Source: Spirochaetales bacterium UBA1265
Lineage (GTDB): Bacteria; Spirochaetota; Spirochaetia; Sphaerochaetales; Sphaerochaetaceae
NCBI GenBank assembly: GCA_002308475.1
Contig: DBVL01000033.1
Span: 1 to 6,676, forward strand
Length of the DNA stretch: 6,676 nt
Reading direction: 5' to 3'
How positions within the stretch are numbered: the first letter of the stretch is position 1; each line of letters starts with the position of its first letter. The notes beneath the pieces are model-generated. The model ran no database searches and was not told the origin of the DNA. It saw only the letters and a program-made list of their open reading frames with translations. Positions 1 through 5,118 of the stretch are shown here, piece after piece. The translations under genes were made by a program, and so were the position numbers.

Positions 1-927
1 CATGTCCATTTCTTTCTGGCAGTCGCCGTATGTGAAGTCCATGTCCTTGCCACCGACAATTGCAGGAAGATCCTTCAGGTCCTCCGGTGCAACCCAGTCA
101 AGGGTAATATTTGAGAACGGAGCCTGGGTGCCCCATCTTGAAGGTGTGTTTACACCGAAAACAAAGGACTCAATGCACTGCTTGACTTCCTTGTAAGAAA
201 GGTTGTCTGCCTTTACAAAGGCTGAAAGATATGTGTCAAAGCTTGAGAAAGCCTGAGCGCCTGCCCATTCATTCTGCATGATTCCTATGAAGTTGACCAT
301 CTGGTTGCAGAGTGTTGAGAGGTGTTTTGCAGGAGCTGAAGATATCTTTCCGTTCACTCCACCGAGACCTTCTCTGATCAGCTGCTTGAGAGACCATCCT
401 GCACAGTATCCGCTGAGCATGGAAAGATCATGAAGATGGAAGTCTGCGTTTCTGTGAGCAGCACCAATCTCCTCATCATAGATTTCAGAAAGCCAGTAGT
501 TGGCTGTAACAGCACCGCTGTTTGAGAGAATAAGACCGCCTATTGAATAGTTGACGGTTGAGTTCTCCTTTACACGCCAGTCATCTGCTCCGAGATAGCT
601 TTCAACAAGCTTTCTGTAGTCAACAAGAGTCTGAGCAGCCTGTCTTGCATTCTCGTGCTGTTTTCTGTAGAGGATGTAAGCCTTGGCCACATCTGTATAT
701 CCGGCCTGAGAAAGAGTTGTTTCAACTCCGTCCTGGATATCTTCAATTGTGATCTTGTCTTCCTTTACCTTTTCTGCAAAGTGAGCTGTGCTCCTGAGAG
801 CAAGCATCTGAATGACGTCTTCATTATAGTTGGTGTTTGTAGCAACAAATGCGCGGACTATAGCGTTCTCAATCTTCTTTATATCAAAACTGACTACGCT
901 TCCGTTTCTCTTTACTACCTGATACAT
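1..927 (-). CDS. nrdD: Anaerobic ribonucleoside-triphosphate reductase, N-terminal part (runs off left edge)
   Basis: Class III ribonucleotide reductase, the oxygen-sensitive glycyl-radical enzyme that reduces NTPs to dNTPs in the cytoplasm. I translated the minus strand by hand: 309 open codons from ATG at 927 to the window edge, with no stop. Residues 1 to about 95 form an ATP-cone, the dATP/ATP allosteric domain (MYQVVKRNGSVVSFD, then KKIENAIVRAF). The barrel domain follows, with HDLSMLSGYCAGWSL near 165-180; Cys175 in YCAGW should correspond to the first active-site cysteine of the family. FGVNTPSRWGTQAPFSNITL near 257-276 is a typical NrdD segment. The second active-site cysteine, C-terminal zinc site and glycyl-radical site lie outside the window, as would any nrdG activase. 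An in-frame ATG lies six bases upstream (933), but the GGAGGT at 939-934 touches it directly, so 927 is preferred. Identity is firm; completeness cannot be judged. Confidence 0.95.
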   Translation of the reverse strand, partial: MYQVVKRNGSVVSFDIKKIENAIVRAFVATNTNYNEDVIQMLALRSTAHFAEKVKEDKITIEDIQDGVETTLSQAGYTDVAKAYILYRKQHENARQAAQTLVDYRKLVESYLGADDWRVKENSTVNYSIGGLILSNSGAVTANYWLSEIYDEEIGAAHRNADFHLHDLSMLSGYCAGWSLKQLIREGLGGVNGKISSAPAKHLSTLCNQMVNFIGIMQNEWAGAQAFSSFDTYLSAFVKADNLSYKEVKQCIESFVFGVNTPSRWGTQAPFSNITLDWVAPEDLKDLPAIVGGKDMDFTYGDCQKEMDM

Positions 928-933
928 GACCAT

Positions 934-939
934 ACCTCC
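934..939 (-). promoter_or_regulatory. Ribosome binding site of nrdD, decides the start
   Basis: GGAGGT on the minus strand. It abuts ATG 933 with no spacer but stands six bases before ATG 927. The second ATG, giving MYQVVKRNGS, is therefore the likely initiator. Confidence 0.75.
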
Positions 940-955
940 AAGTATTATGTCCCAA

Positions 956-971
956 ACACAAAATATAGTGT
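956..971 (-). promoter_or_regulatory. NrdR box, proximal to nrdD
   Basis: Read on the minus strand, the 16-mer ACACTATATTTTGTGT fits the known NrdR operator pattern (ACAC, W, an AT-alternating core, W, GTGT) at essentially every position. NrdR is the zinc-finger/ATP-cone repressor of ribonucleotide reductase genes. The box lies 28 bases before the chosen nrdD start and is paired with a weaker box 16 bp upstream. No nrdR gene is in the window. Confidence 0.8.
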
Positions 972-987
972 CAGGCGAAGCTTTCTT

Positions 988-1003
988 ACGCTACATATAT
1001 CAC
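988..1003 (-). promoter_or_regulatory. Degenerate distal NrdR box
   Basis: Minus-strand GTGATATATGTAGCGT keeps the AT core and most of the right half (TAGCGT against TAGTGT) but has a poor left half; about 10 of 16 positions fit the consensus. On its own it would be unconvincing. The argument is spacing: 16 bp separate it from the proximal box, 32 bp centre to centre, which is about three helical turns and the arrangement known for paired NrdR boxes. It overlaps the putative -10 element of nrdD. Confidence 0.55.
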
Positions 1004-1022
1004 GAGGCAAAATGACTGTCAA
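994..1022 (-). promoter_or_regulatory. Putative sigma-70 promoter of nrdD
   Basis: On the minus strand a perfect -35 TTGACA (1022-1017) is followed after 17 bp by TATATG (999-994), preceded by TG one base upstream (extended -10, TGA-TATATG). Transcription would start near 987, giving a leader of about 60 bases. The -10 lies inside the distal NrdR box and the proximal box lies just downstream of the start, as expected for repression. A weaker alternative, CTGACA (974-969) with CATAAT (949-944), has a 19-bp spacer and would start transcription inside the ribosome binding site. Confidence 0.6.
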
Positions 1023-1081
1023 TTATTCTTCCCACATCTTTTCAAAGTTTTTTCAGGTCTCTGACTGCTTTGCTACAGAAC

Positions 1082-2041
1082 CTATATAAGACCCTTATGC
1101 TTTCTGTACAAGCCTCTGAAACTATCGTAGGACAGGCCAAGAATCATAGCTGCTTTTCTCTGGTTTCCCTCACTTTTCCTCAGTGCCTCTCTCAGATATA
1201 ACAACTCAAGATTCTGCTTTGCTTCTGAGAGATCCACAGAAAAATCCACCTCAGTTGAGGAAGTTGGAGCAAACGGGTTTTCGAACGGATTCGTGACTAT
1301 ATCATCTATGGTTGAGCTCTTGCTCTTGTAAACAGCGCGCTCAACTGCATTTTTAAGCTCACGGACATTGCCCGGCCACGGGTAGGAAAGGAGTTTGCCA
1401 ATCGCCTTCTCGGAAAACATGGGAATCTCTGATCGGCCACACTCAAGGGCCATTTTGGCGGCAAAGAAGGTTGCCAGGCGCATTATGTCCTCTCCGCGCT
1501 CTCTCAATGGCGGGACATAAATGACCTCAAAGCTCAATCTGTCAAGCAAATCCTCCTTGAACAGACCCTTTTCGCACAGCTGTTTCAGGTTGGCATTTGT
1601 GGCGGCTACTATCCTCACGTCCACTTCCTGGGTTACCGAAGAGCCAACCTTCTCGTACGTGCCGTATTCAACAACCCTGAGAATCTTCTCCTGGACAGGC
1701 ATGGGTATGAGGGCTACCTCGTCCAAAAAAAGTGTCCCTCCCTGAGCCTCCTCAAACCTACCGACCCTTCCCTTGCCCGCGCCTGTGAAGGCCCCGCTCT
1801 CATAGCCGAACAGCTCACTTTCAATCAGCGTTGGCGTGAGAGCTGCAAGGTTCACCGTCACAAGGTTTTTCTGCCACCTGGGTGAGAGATAATGCAACCT
1901 TCTGGCTGCTATCTCCTTTCCGCTGCCCCTTTCACCCACTATCAAAACACTTCTGTTTACCGGAGCGGCATCTGAGAGCTGGCGCAGAAAGTTCTGAAAG
2001 ACCTCGGATTCTCCTATATACGTTTCACTGTACTTGTCCAT
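1082..2041 (-). CDS. pspF: PspF, sigma-54 activator of the phage shock operon
   Basis: Cytoplasmic AAA+ enhancer-binding protein that opens sigma-54 promoters; 319 residues, against about 325 in E. coli. There is no receiver or sensor domain: the ATPase starts at once, as in PspF. Visible motifs are Walker A GERGSGKE (36-43), the sigma-54 contact loop GAFTGA (83-88), Walker B GTLFLDE (102-108), Arg168 in LLDRL, and PWPGNVRELKNAVER (221-235). A Fis-type helix-turn-helix closes the protein (about 290-316, GNQRKAAMILGLSYDSFR). Trp56 in SPRWQ matches E. coli PspF Trp56, the surface residue needed for inhibition by PspA. The residue matching E. coli Arg162 is Lys here. It is divergent from pspA. 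The start is fixed by a TAA two codons upstream in the same frame (GGT TAA GCC ATG), and no clear Shine-Dalgarno precedes it, suggesting low expression. It shares its strand with nrdD but lies 154 bp before it. Confidence 0.95.
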   Translation of the reverse strand: MDKYSETYIGESEVFQNFLRQLSDAAPVNRSVLIVGERGSGKEIAARRLHYLSPRWQKNLVTVNLAALTPTLIESELFGYESGAFTGAGKGRVGRFEEAQGGTLFLDEVALIPMPVQEKILRVVEYGTYEKVGSSVTQEVDVRIVAATNANLKQLCEKGLFKEDLLDRLSFEVIYVPPLRERGEDIMRLATFFAAKMALECGRSEIPMFSEKAIGKLLSYPWPGNVRELKNAVERAVYKSKSSTIDDIVTNPFENPFAPTSSTEVDFSVDLSEAKQNLELLYLREALRKSEGNQRKAAMILGLSYDSFRGLYRKHKGLI

Positions 2042-2061
2042 GGCTTAACCATACCACATAT

Positions 2062-2076
2062 TGGTAAAATTTACCA
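2062..2076. promoter_or_regulatory. PspF upstream activating sequence, copy 1
   Basis: TGGTAAA-A-TTTACCA is a perfect palindrome of 7-bp arms around one central base, in the pspF-pspA intergenic region. It lies about 100-120 bp before the predicted pspA transcription start, in the range known for PspF sites in E. coli. It is only 21 bp upstream of the pspF start codon on the other strand, so bound PspF could also repress its own gene. Assignment to PspF is inferred from position. Confidence 0.7.
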
Positions 2077-2083
2077 CCATATT

Positions 2084-2098
2084 TGGCAAAACTCACCT
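2084..2098. promoter_or_regulatory. PspF upstream activating sequence, copy 2 (imperfect)
   Basis: TGGCAAAACTCACCT matches copy 1 (TGGTAAAATTTACCA) at 11 of 15 positions in the same orientation. The centres (2069 and 2091) are 22 bp apart, about two helical turns, so two PspF assemblies could sit on the same face of the helix. The pairing of a strong and a weak site resembles the UAS I/UAS II layout known for E. coli pspA. Confidence 0.6.
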
Positions 2099-2152
2099 TT
2101 CTTTTTGCAACCTTGAGCTTCAATTTGGAGGTTTTTCCACCTTTTTTGAGGT

Positions 2153-2168
2153 TGGCACGCTCTTTGCT
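2153..2168 (+). promoter_or_regulatory. Sigma-54 (-24/-12) promoter of pspABC
   Basis: TGGCACG-N4-TTGCT is an almost exact consensus sigma-54 promoter. The invariant GG (2154-2155) and GC (2166-2167) are separated by exactly 10 bp, and an extra T precedes the element. Transcription should start about 12 bases after the GC, near 2179, leaving a leader of roughly 34 bases before pspA. Its position downstream of two palindromes and divergent from pspF makes the assignment very strong. Confidence 0.93.
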
Positions 2169-2197
2169 TAGTTAAGGGCGTAAGGAAAATGAAAATC

Positions 2198-2204
2198 AAG
2201 GAGG
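2198..2204 (+). promoter_or_regulatory. Ribosome binding site of pspA, decides the start
   Basis: AAGGAGG ends eight bases before ATG 2213. An earlier in-frame ATG at 2189 would add eight residues (MKIKEARK) and place this motif inside the gene. The protein from 2213 begins MGVFSRF, as PspA proteins do. Confidence 0.85.
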
Positions 2205-2212
2205 CCCGGAAA

Positions 2213-2872
2213 ATGGGAGTTTTTTCAAGATTTAAAGACATAGTGAATTCAAATATCAATGCACTTCTCGATCAGGCAGAGAATCCGGAGAAGATGATCA
2301 GTTTAATGGTCAACGAGATGGAAGACACCATTATAGAACTCAAGAGCGCATGCGCAGGATCCATTGCCGCAAAAACAAAGGTAGAAAGAGACCTGGTTGA
2401 ACTTGAAGAGGCGGTCAAGCGTTGGGAAAAGAGAGCCGAGATGGCTGTACAGAAAAACCTGGACGACCTTGCCTGTGAGGCTATCACTGAGAAAAACAGA
2501 GTTCTCAAGCACGTGGCAGACGCCAAGGCAGAGCTTGAAAAACTCAACGAGATGATTAACCATTACAAGGAAGACATAAACAAACTTGAGGACAAGCTCG
2601 ACGCCACCCGTAAGAAATACGAGAAGATAAAGGCAGATGCGGAGGTTGCAAGGGCAAAGGCAAGGGCATCCAAGAGTTCGCAGGAGGCTTCAAGTTGGGA
2701 TACCATGGAGCGCTTCAACCGTATGGAAGAGAAGATTGACCGTATAAACGCTGAGCGTGAGATGCGTGAGCAGTCAGCGAATACGGAAAAACAGTTCAGG
2801 ACCATGGAAGAGAACCAGGCCGCAAGAGAGGAGCTTGAGCAGCTTAAAGCAAAACTTAAAGGAAGCAACTGA
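2213..2872 (+). CDS. pspA: Phage shock protein A
   Basis: Peripheral inner-membrane protein of the PspA/IM30 (ESCRT-III-like) family. It binds PspF to keep it inactive and, when released, oligomerises on damaged membrane to limit proton leakage. At 219 residues it is close to the 222 of E. coli PspA. The N-terminal amphipathic helix MGVFSRFKDIVNSNINALL is clear, and Pro25 (AENPEKM) sits at the position of the functional proline of E. coli PspA. NEMEDTIIELKS, near 33-44, is another family segment. The rest is almost wholly charged coiled coil (about 26-145 and 160-216), ending EELEQLKAKLKG much like the E. coli tail. There is no signal peptide or transmembrane segment. It is the first gene of the operon behind the sigma-54 promoter. 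Its TGA shares one base with the pspB ATG, so translation is probably coupled. Confidence 0.97.
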   Translation: MGVFSRFKDIVNSNINALLDQAENPEKMISLMVNEMEDTIIELKSACAGSIAAKTKVERDLVELEEAVKRWEKRAEMAVQKNLDDLACEAITEKNRVLKHVADAKAELEKLNEMINHYKEDINKLEDKLDATRKKYEKIKADAEVARAKARASKSSQEASSWDTMERFNRMEEKIDRINAEREMREQSANTEKQFRTMEENQAAREELEQLKAKLKGSN

Positions 2873-3099
2873 TGAATGAGGTTTTTATTGTATTGATTGT
2901 CTTCTCGTCTTTTCTGATTGCCTTGCGCATGATACTTTACAGGCCTACAGCCTTCAGGAAGTATATGGAGAAGAGAGACAGGGAAGACGGAAAGATCAGC
3001 CGCGAAGAGCTGCTTAAACAGATAGACAATCTGGAGCGCCGGATAGACTACCTGAATGCCACACTGGATGAGGAGAGAAGGAAAAGAAATGGCTACTAA
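2872..3099 (+). CDS. pspB: PspB-like membrane protein
   Basis: A 75-residue inner-membrane protein, the same size as E. coli PspB (74). It has one N-terminal transmembrane helix (about 4-22, VFIVLIVFSSFLIALRMIL) and a charged cytoplasmic helix with coiled-coil pattern (about 44-70). The stretch LERRIDYLNATLDEE resembles the C-terminal part of E. coli PspB (RIQALESILDAE, from memory). In the known system PspB and PspC together relieve PspA inhibition of PspF under membrane stress. Start: ATG overlaps the pspA stop by one base, and AAGGA at 2859-2863 stands eight bases ahead. The last 11 bases overlap pspC in another frame. The family is short and variable, so the call leans on topology and position as well as sequence. 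Confidence 0.85.
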   Translation: MNEVFIVLIVFSSFLIALRMILYRPTAFRKYMEKRDREDGKISREELLKQIDNLERRIDYLNATLDEERRKRNGY

Positions 3100-3484
3100 A
3101 AGATTATATAGATCAAGAAAAGCGGATTTGCTTGGAGTCTGTCACGGTATAGCTGAATGGAGGGATCTCCCGGTAGGCGGGGTACAGCTGGCTTTTGTAA
3201 TTGTCGGTCTTGTTACAGCGGTTCTCCCTTGTCTGGCTATCTACCTCATAGCCGCCATTCTCCTTCCCATGAATCCCTATGAAGACGGAGAGTATGAAGA
3301 GGTGAGGAAAGACAGGAAGAGAAACAGCAGGGATGAAAGCTACTCGGCTTCTTCCTACTCTTCTTCCAATGAAGACTTGAACGAGCGCTTTGAACGCCTC
3401 AAGAAAAAGGTTTATGAAACTGAAGCAAAAGTTGAGGACTCAGAGCGTCAGTGGGATGACAAATTCTACAACAGCACTAAATGA
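3089..3484 (+). CDS. pspC: PspC-domain envelope stress sensor
   Basis: A 131-residue inner-membrane protein. The PspC domain occupies about residues 1-60: LYRSRKADLLGVCHGIAEW, then a hydrophobic segment (about 31-60, GVQLAFVIVGLVTAVLPCLAIYLIAAILLP) long enough for one bent or two short helices. A polar, serine-rich linker follows (near 80-95, SYSASSYSSSNEDLN), then a C-terminal coiled coil (about 95-125, LNERFERLKKKVYETEAKV). PspC works with PspB to sense membrane stress and capture PspA. ATG 3089 is chosen because AAGGA at 3078-3082 lies six bases ahead and the domain starts right after it. An upstream in-frame ATG at 3056 lacks a ribosome site and would add an unrelated basic peptide inside pspB. 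It is the last gene before the terminator; no pspD follows. Confidence 0.93.
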   Translation: MATKRLYRSRKADLLGVCHGIAEWRDLPVGGVQLAFVIVGLVTAVLPCLAIYLIAAILLPMNPYEDGEYEEVRKDRKRNSRDESYSASSYSSSNEDLNERFERLKKKVYETEAKVEDSERQWDDKFYNSTK

Positions 3485-3502
3485 TGCTGTCTGAATACTC
3501 CT

Positions 3503-3529
3503 AAGGGCTGGTTACAGCCCTTTCTTTTT
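3503..3529 (+). terminator. Rho-independent terminator of pspABC
   Basis: AAGGGCTG-GTTA-CAGCCCTT is a perfect 8-bp stem with a four-base loop, followed by TCTTTTT. It begins 18 bases after the pspC stop. Read from the other side the stem is not followed by a T run, so it is not an obvious terminator for the converging xdhC gene. Confidence 0.93.
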
Positions 3530-3554
3530 GTCCGTTTGGTGTTCACCCCGCTCT

Positions 3555-4379
3555 TCACTTGGGTTCGTAGCGGAATCTGATGATCTCGGCAGCAATTGAA
3601 ATGGCTATCTCAGCAGGAGTATCACCGTACAGTTCAAGACCTATTGGAGCGTGAATCTCTGAAATCCGCTGCTCACTTATGCCGTTATCACGAAGGTATT
3701 GTTGCGTCATGGAAACCTTTCTCCTGCTGCCTATGCACCCTATATAGGAAGCCTCGGTGCGGGCTACCTGCAGAAGAACATCTCTGTCTCCGGCGTGCCC
3801 GTGGGTCATGATGGCCACATAGTCACCCTTTTTTATCTGAACGTACTTAGAAATATCAGAGTAGTCTCCCAGAATCACGTTCTTGGCCTTAGTGTGGCGC
3901 TCCCTGGTTGCAAACTCGGGCCGGCTATCTATGACTGTCACATCAAAGCCGAGGTGCTCCATTACGGGAACAAGCTCGGACCCCACGTGGCCACCTCCAA
4001 AAACATAGAGGACCGGGTTCTGCACGTCTTCACGGAAGAAGGCCTTCAGCTCCTCATCAGAGGTTTTCACACAGTCAAAGAAAGTAAAGGAAACGCTGAC
4101 ATTACCGCCACAGATCATGGAGACATCGCCTTTCTCAGCCTCACTCAGCTTAAACTCACGTACAAAGCCCTGCCCGCTCTTGTGAACCTCCAAGGCCTTC
4201 TCAACGCAGTATCTCTCCAGGCCTCCACCACCTATGGTTCCGAAGATCCTGCCCGAGGGACTGACAGCCATAGCTGCCCCGGCCTTTCTTGGAGAGGATC
4301 CTTCTGAGGAGACAATTGTGCACACAACAGCATTCTGAGCGTGCATGAACATTTTTTTCACTTCCGAATAAAGACCCAT
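3555..4379 (-). CDS. XdhC/CoxI-family molybdoenzyme maturation protein
   Basis: A 274-residue cytoplasmic protein of the XdhC/CoxI family. Characterised members bind molybdenum cofactor, promote its sulfuration and insert it into xanthine-dehydrogenase-type hydroxylases. The N-terminal XdhC_CoxI domain shows SSEGSSPRKAGAAMAV (24-39), GTIGGGGLE (47-55) and MICGG (88-92). The C-terminal Rossmann domain shows YVFGGGHVG (125-133), VIDSRPEFA (149-157), MTHGHAGD (191-198), YIGCIGSRRK (212-221), HAPIGL (243-248) and TPAEIAISIAAEII (254-267). Both domains are complete and of normal length. It is the last gene of the right-hand operon: its ATG overlaps the methyltransferase stop by one base (TAATG), with GGAGGT at 4390-4385 as ribosome site. 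No molybdenum hydroxylase subunit is in the window, so the client enzyme is unknown and I give no gene symbol. Confidence 0.92.
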   Translation of the reverse strand: MGLYSEVKKMFMHAQNAVVCTIVSSEGSSPRKAGAAMAVSPSGRIFGTIGGGGLERYCVEKALEVHKSGQGFVREFKLSEAEKGDVSMICGGNVSVSFTFFDCVKTSDEELKAFFREDVQNPVLYVFGGGHVGSELVPVMEHLGFDVTVIDSRPEFATRERHTKAKNVILGDYSDISKYVQIKKGDYVAIMTHGHAGDRDVLLQVARTEASYIGCIGSRRKVSMTQQYLRDNGISEQRISEIHAPIGLELYGDTPAEIAISIAAEIIRFRYEPK

Positions 4380-5110
4380 TATTTACCTCCGGTATCTGCA
4401 AGGATAAGTAGACATTTTCTGTTTTTTCTAAGATAGAACGGGAACTCGGAGTCCCCGGTCTTCTCAAGTAGTTTCTCTATGTTTTGGATTGTAAGCACAG
4501 ACCTGTCGGTGTCCCTGCTGTAGATTTCAAAGAATCTCAGAGCATCCTCAACACTCCTGAACGGCTGCCCGAACTCAACCTCAAATTCCTCTTCCTGATA
4601 GCTGCCGGTCAAGGACTTCAGCTCTTCCCTGAAAGAAATATCGTTGTCTATGGGAACTCCGGTGAGGGAGAAGCGGTGAAAAGTGTAAGCTCTTTTGACA
4701 ATCACTGCTTTCTGACAGCCAAAGCGCCTGGCTATCTCAAAGGCCTGGGAAACCCTCCCGAAGAAACTGAAAACCATAACATCCGGTTTAAGTGAACCGG
4801 CTACAGACTCTGGAGAGTCCTTGAGAAGATTACAGTTCACAGCCCTTATGTTATCTATTCCTCTTTTGCAAGCTTCCTGCCTGAGGCTGTCTATGGCATC
4901 TTTACTCAGATCCGCACCTATGACATTCTCAAACAGGTTTGAGAGCTGAAGAGACAGTTCTCCGGTACCACAACCTGCATCACACACTGTTGTGGCATCA
5001 GGACACAGGGACCTCACCCTGCGTGCAAGAACTTTGAAATACTCAGTTTTCAGCGCGGCGTCCTTCATGAAGGAGATCATGTCGGGCGTCCAGAATTCCA
5101 TCCTGTTCAT
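4379..5110 (-). CDS. Class I SAM-dependent methyltransferase, substrate unknown
   Basis: A 243-residue cytoplasmic protein with a Rossmann-type methyltransferase core. Motif I is VCDAGCGTGELS (42-53), and Asp67 in VIGADLS is the acidic residue expected to bind the SAM ribose. The fourth strand reads PDVMVFSFFGR (about 109-119), without the NPPY signature of many N-methyltransferases. The C-terminal third (PFRSVEDALRFFEIYSRD) may form a substrate lid. I do not recognise a characterised family. The neighbours are the only clue: it lies between a FecCD-type importer and XdhC, so a chelator, cofactor or protein of metal or molybdenum metabolism is possible. ATG 5110 is chosen because GAGG at 5120-5117 stands six bases ahead; ATG 5101 has no such site. 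Eight bases separate it from the ATPase stop, and its own stop overlaps xdhC. Confidence 0.88.
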   Translation of the reverse strand: MNRMEFWTPDMISFMKDAALKTEYFKVLARRVRSLCPDATTVCDAGCGTGELSLQLSNLFENVIGADLSKDAIDSLRQEACKRGIDNIRAVNCNLLKDSPESVAGSLKPDVMVFSFFGRVSQAFEIARRFGCQKAVIVKRAYTFHRFSLTGVPIDNDISFREELKSLTGSYQEEEFEVEFGQPFRSVEDALRFFEIYSRDTDRSVLTIQNIEKLLEKTGDSEFPFYLRKNRKCLLILADTGGK

Positions 5111-5118
5111 GAAAAACC

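Noticed and set aside
1030..1081. Terminator after pspF
   Set aside because: Only a CAAAG/CTTTG pair with a very long loop is visible, with no stable stem and T run. Readthrough from pspF into nrdD cannot be excluded.
655..1089. 144-codon plus-strand open frame over the nrdD start region
   Set aside because: It runs antisense to an unambiguous nrdD N-terminus and across the NrdR boxes; the product has no recognisable domain.
2127..2141. GGAGG-TTTTT-CCACC as a third PspF site
   Set aside because: It does not match the TGGTAAA-N-TTTACCA pattern, has a central arm mismatch, and lies close to the -24 element. Probably incidental in a pyrimidine-rich stretch.
2099..2152. Possible IHF site between the PspF sites and the promoter
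   Set aside because: The stretch is A/T-rich, but I found no convincing match to WATCAA-N4-TTR.
2189..2212. Earlier in-frame start for pspA, adding eight residues
   Set aside because: AAGGA lies only two bases from this ATG, whereas AAGGAGG is well placed for ATG 2213, where the canonical MGVFSRF begins.
3699..4307. 202-codon plus-strand open frame opposite xdhC
   Set aside because: Shadow of the conserved XdhC reading frame; its translation shows no family features and no ribosome site was evident.
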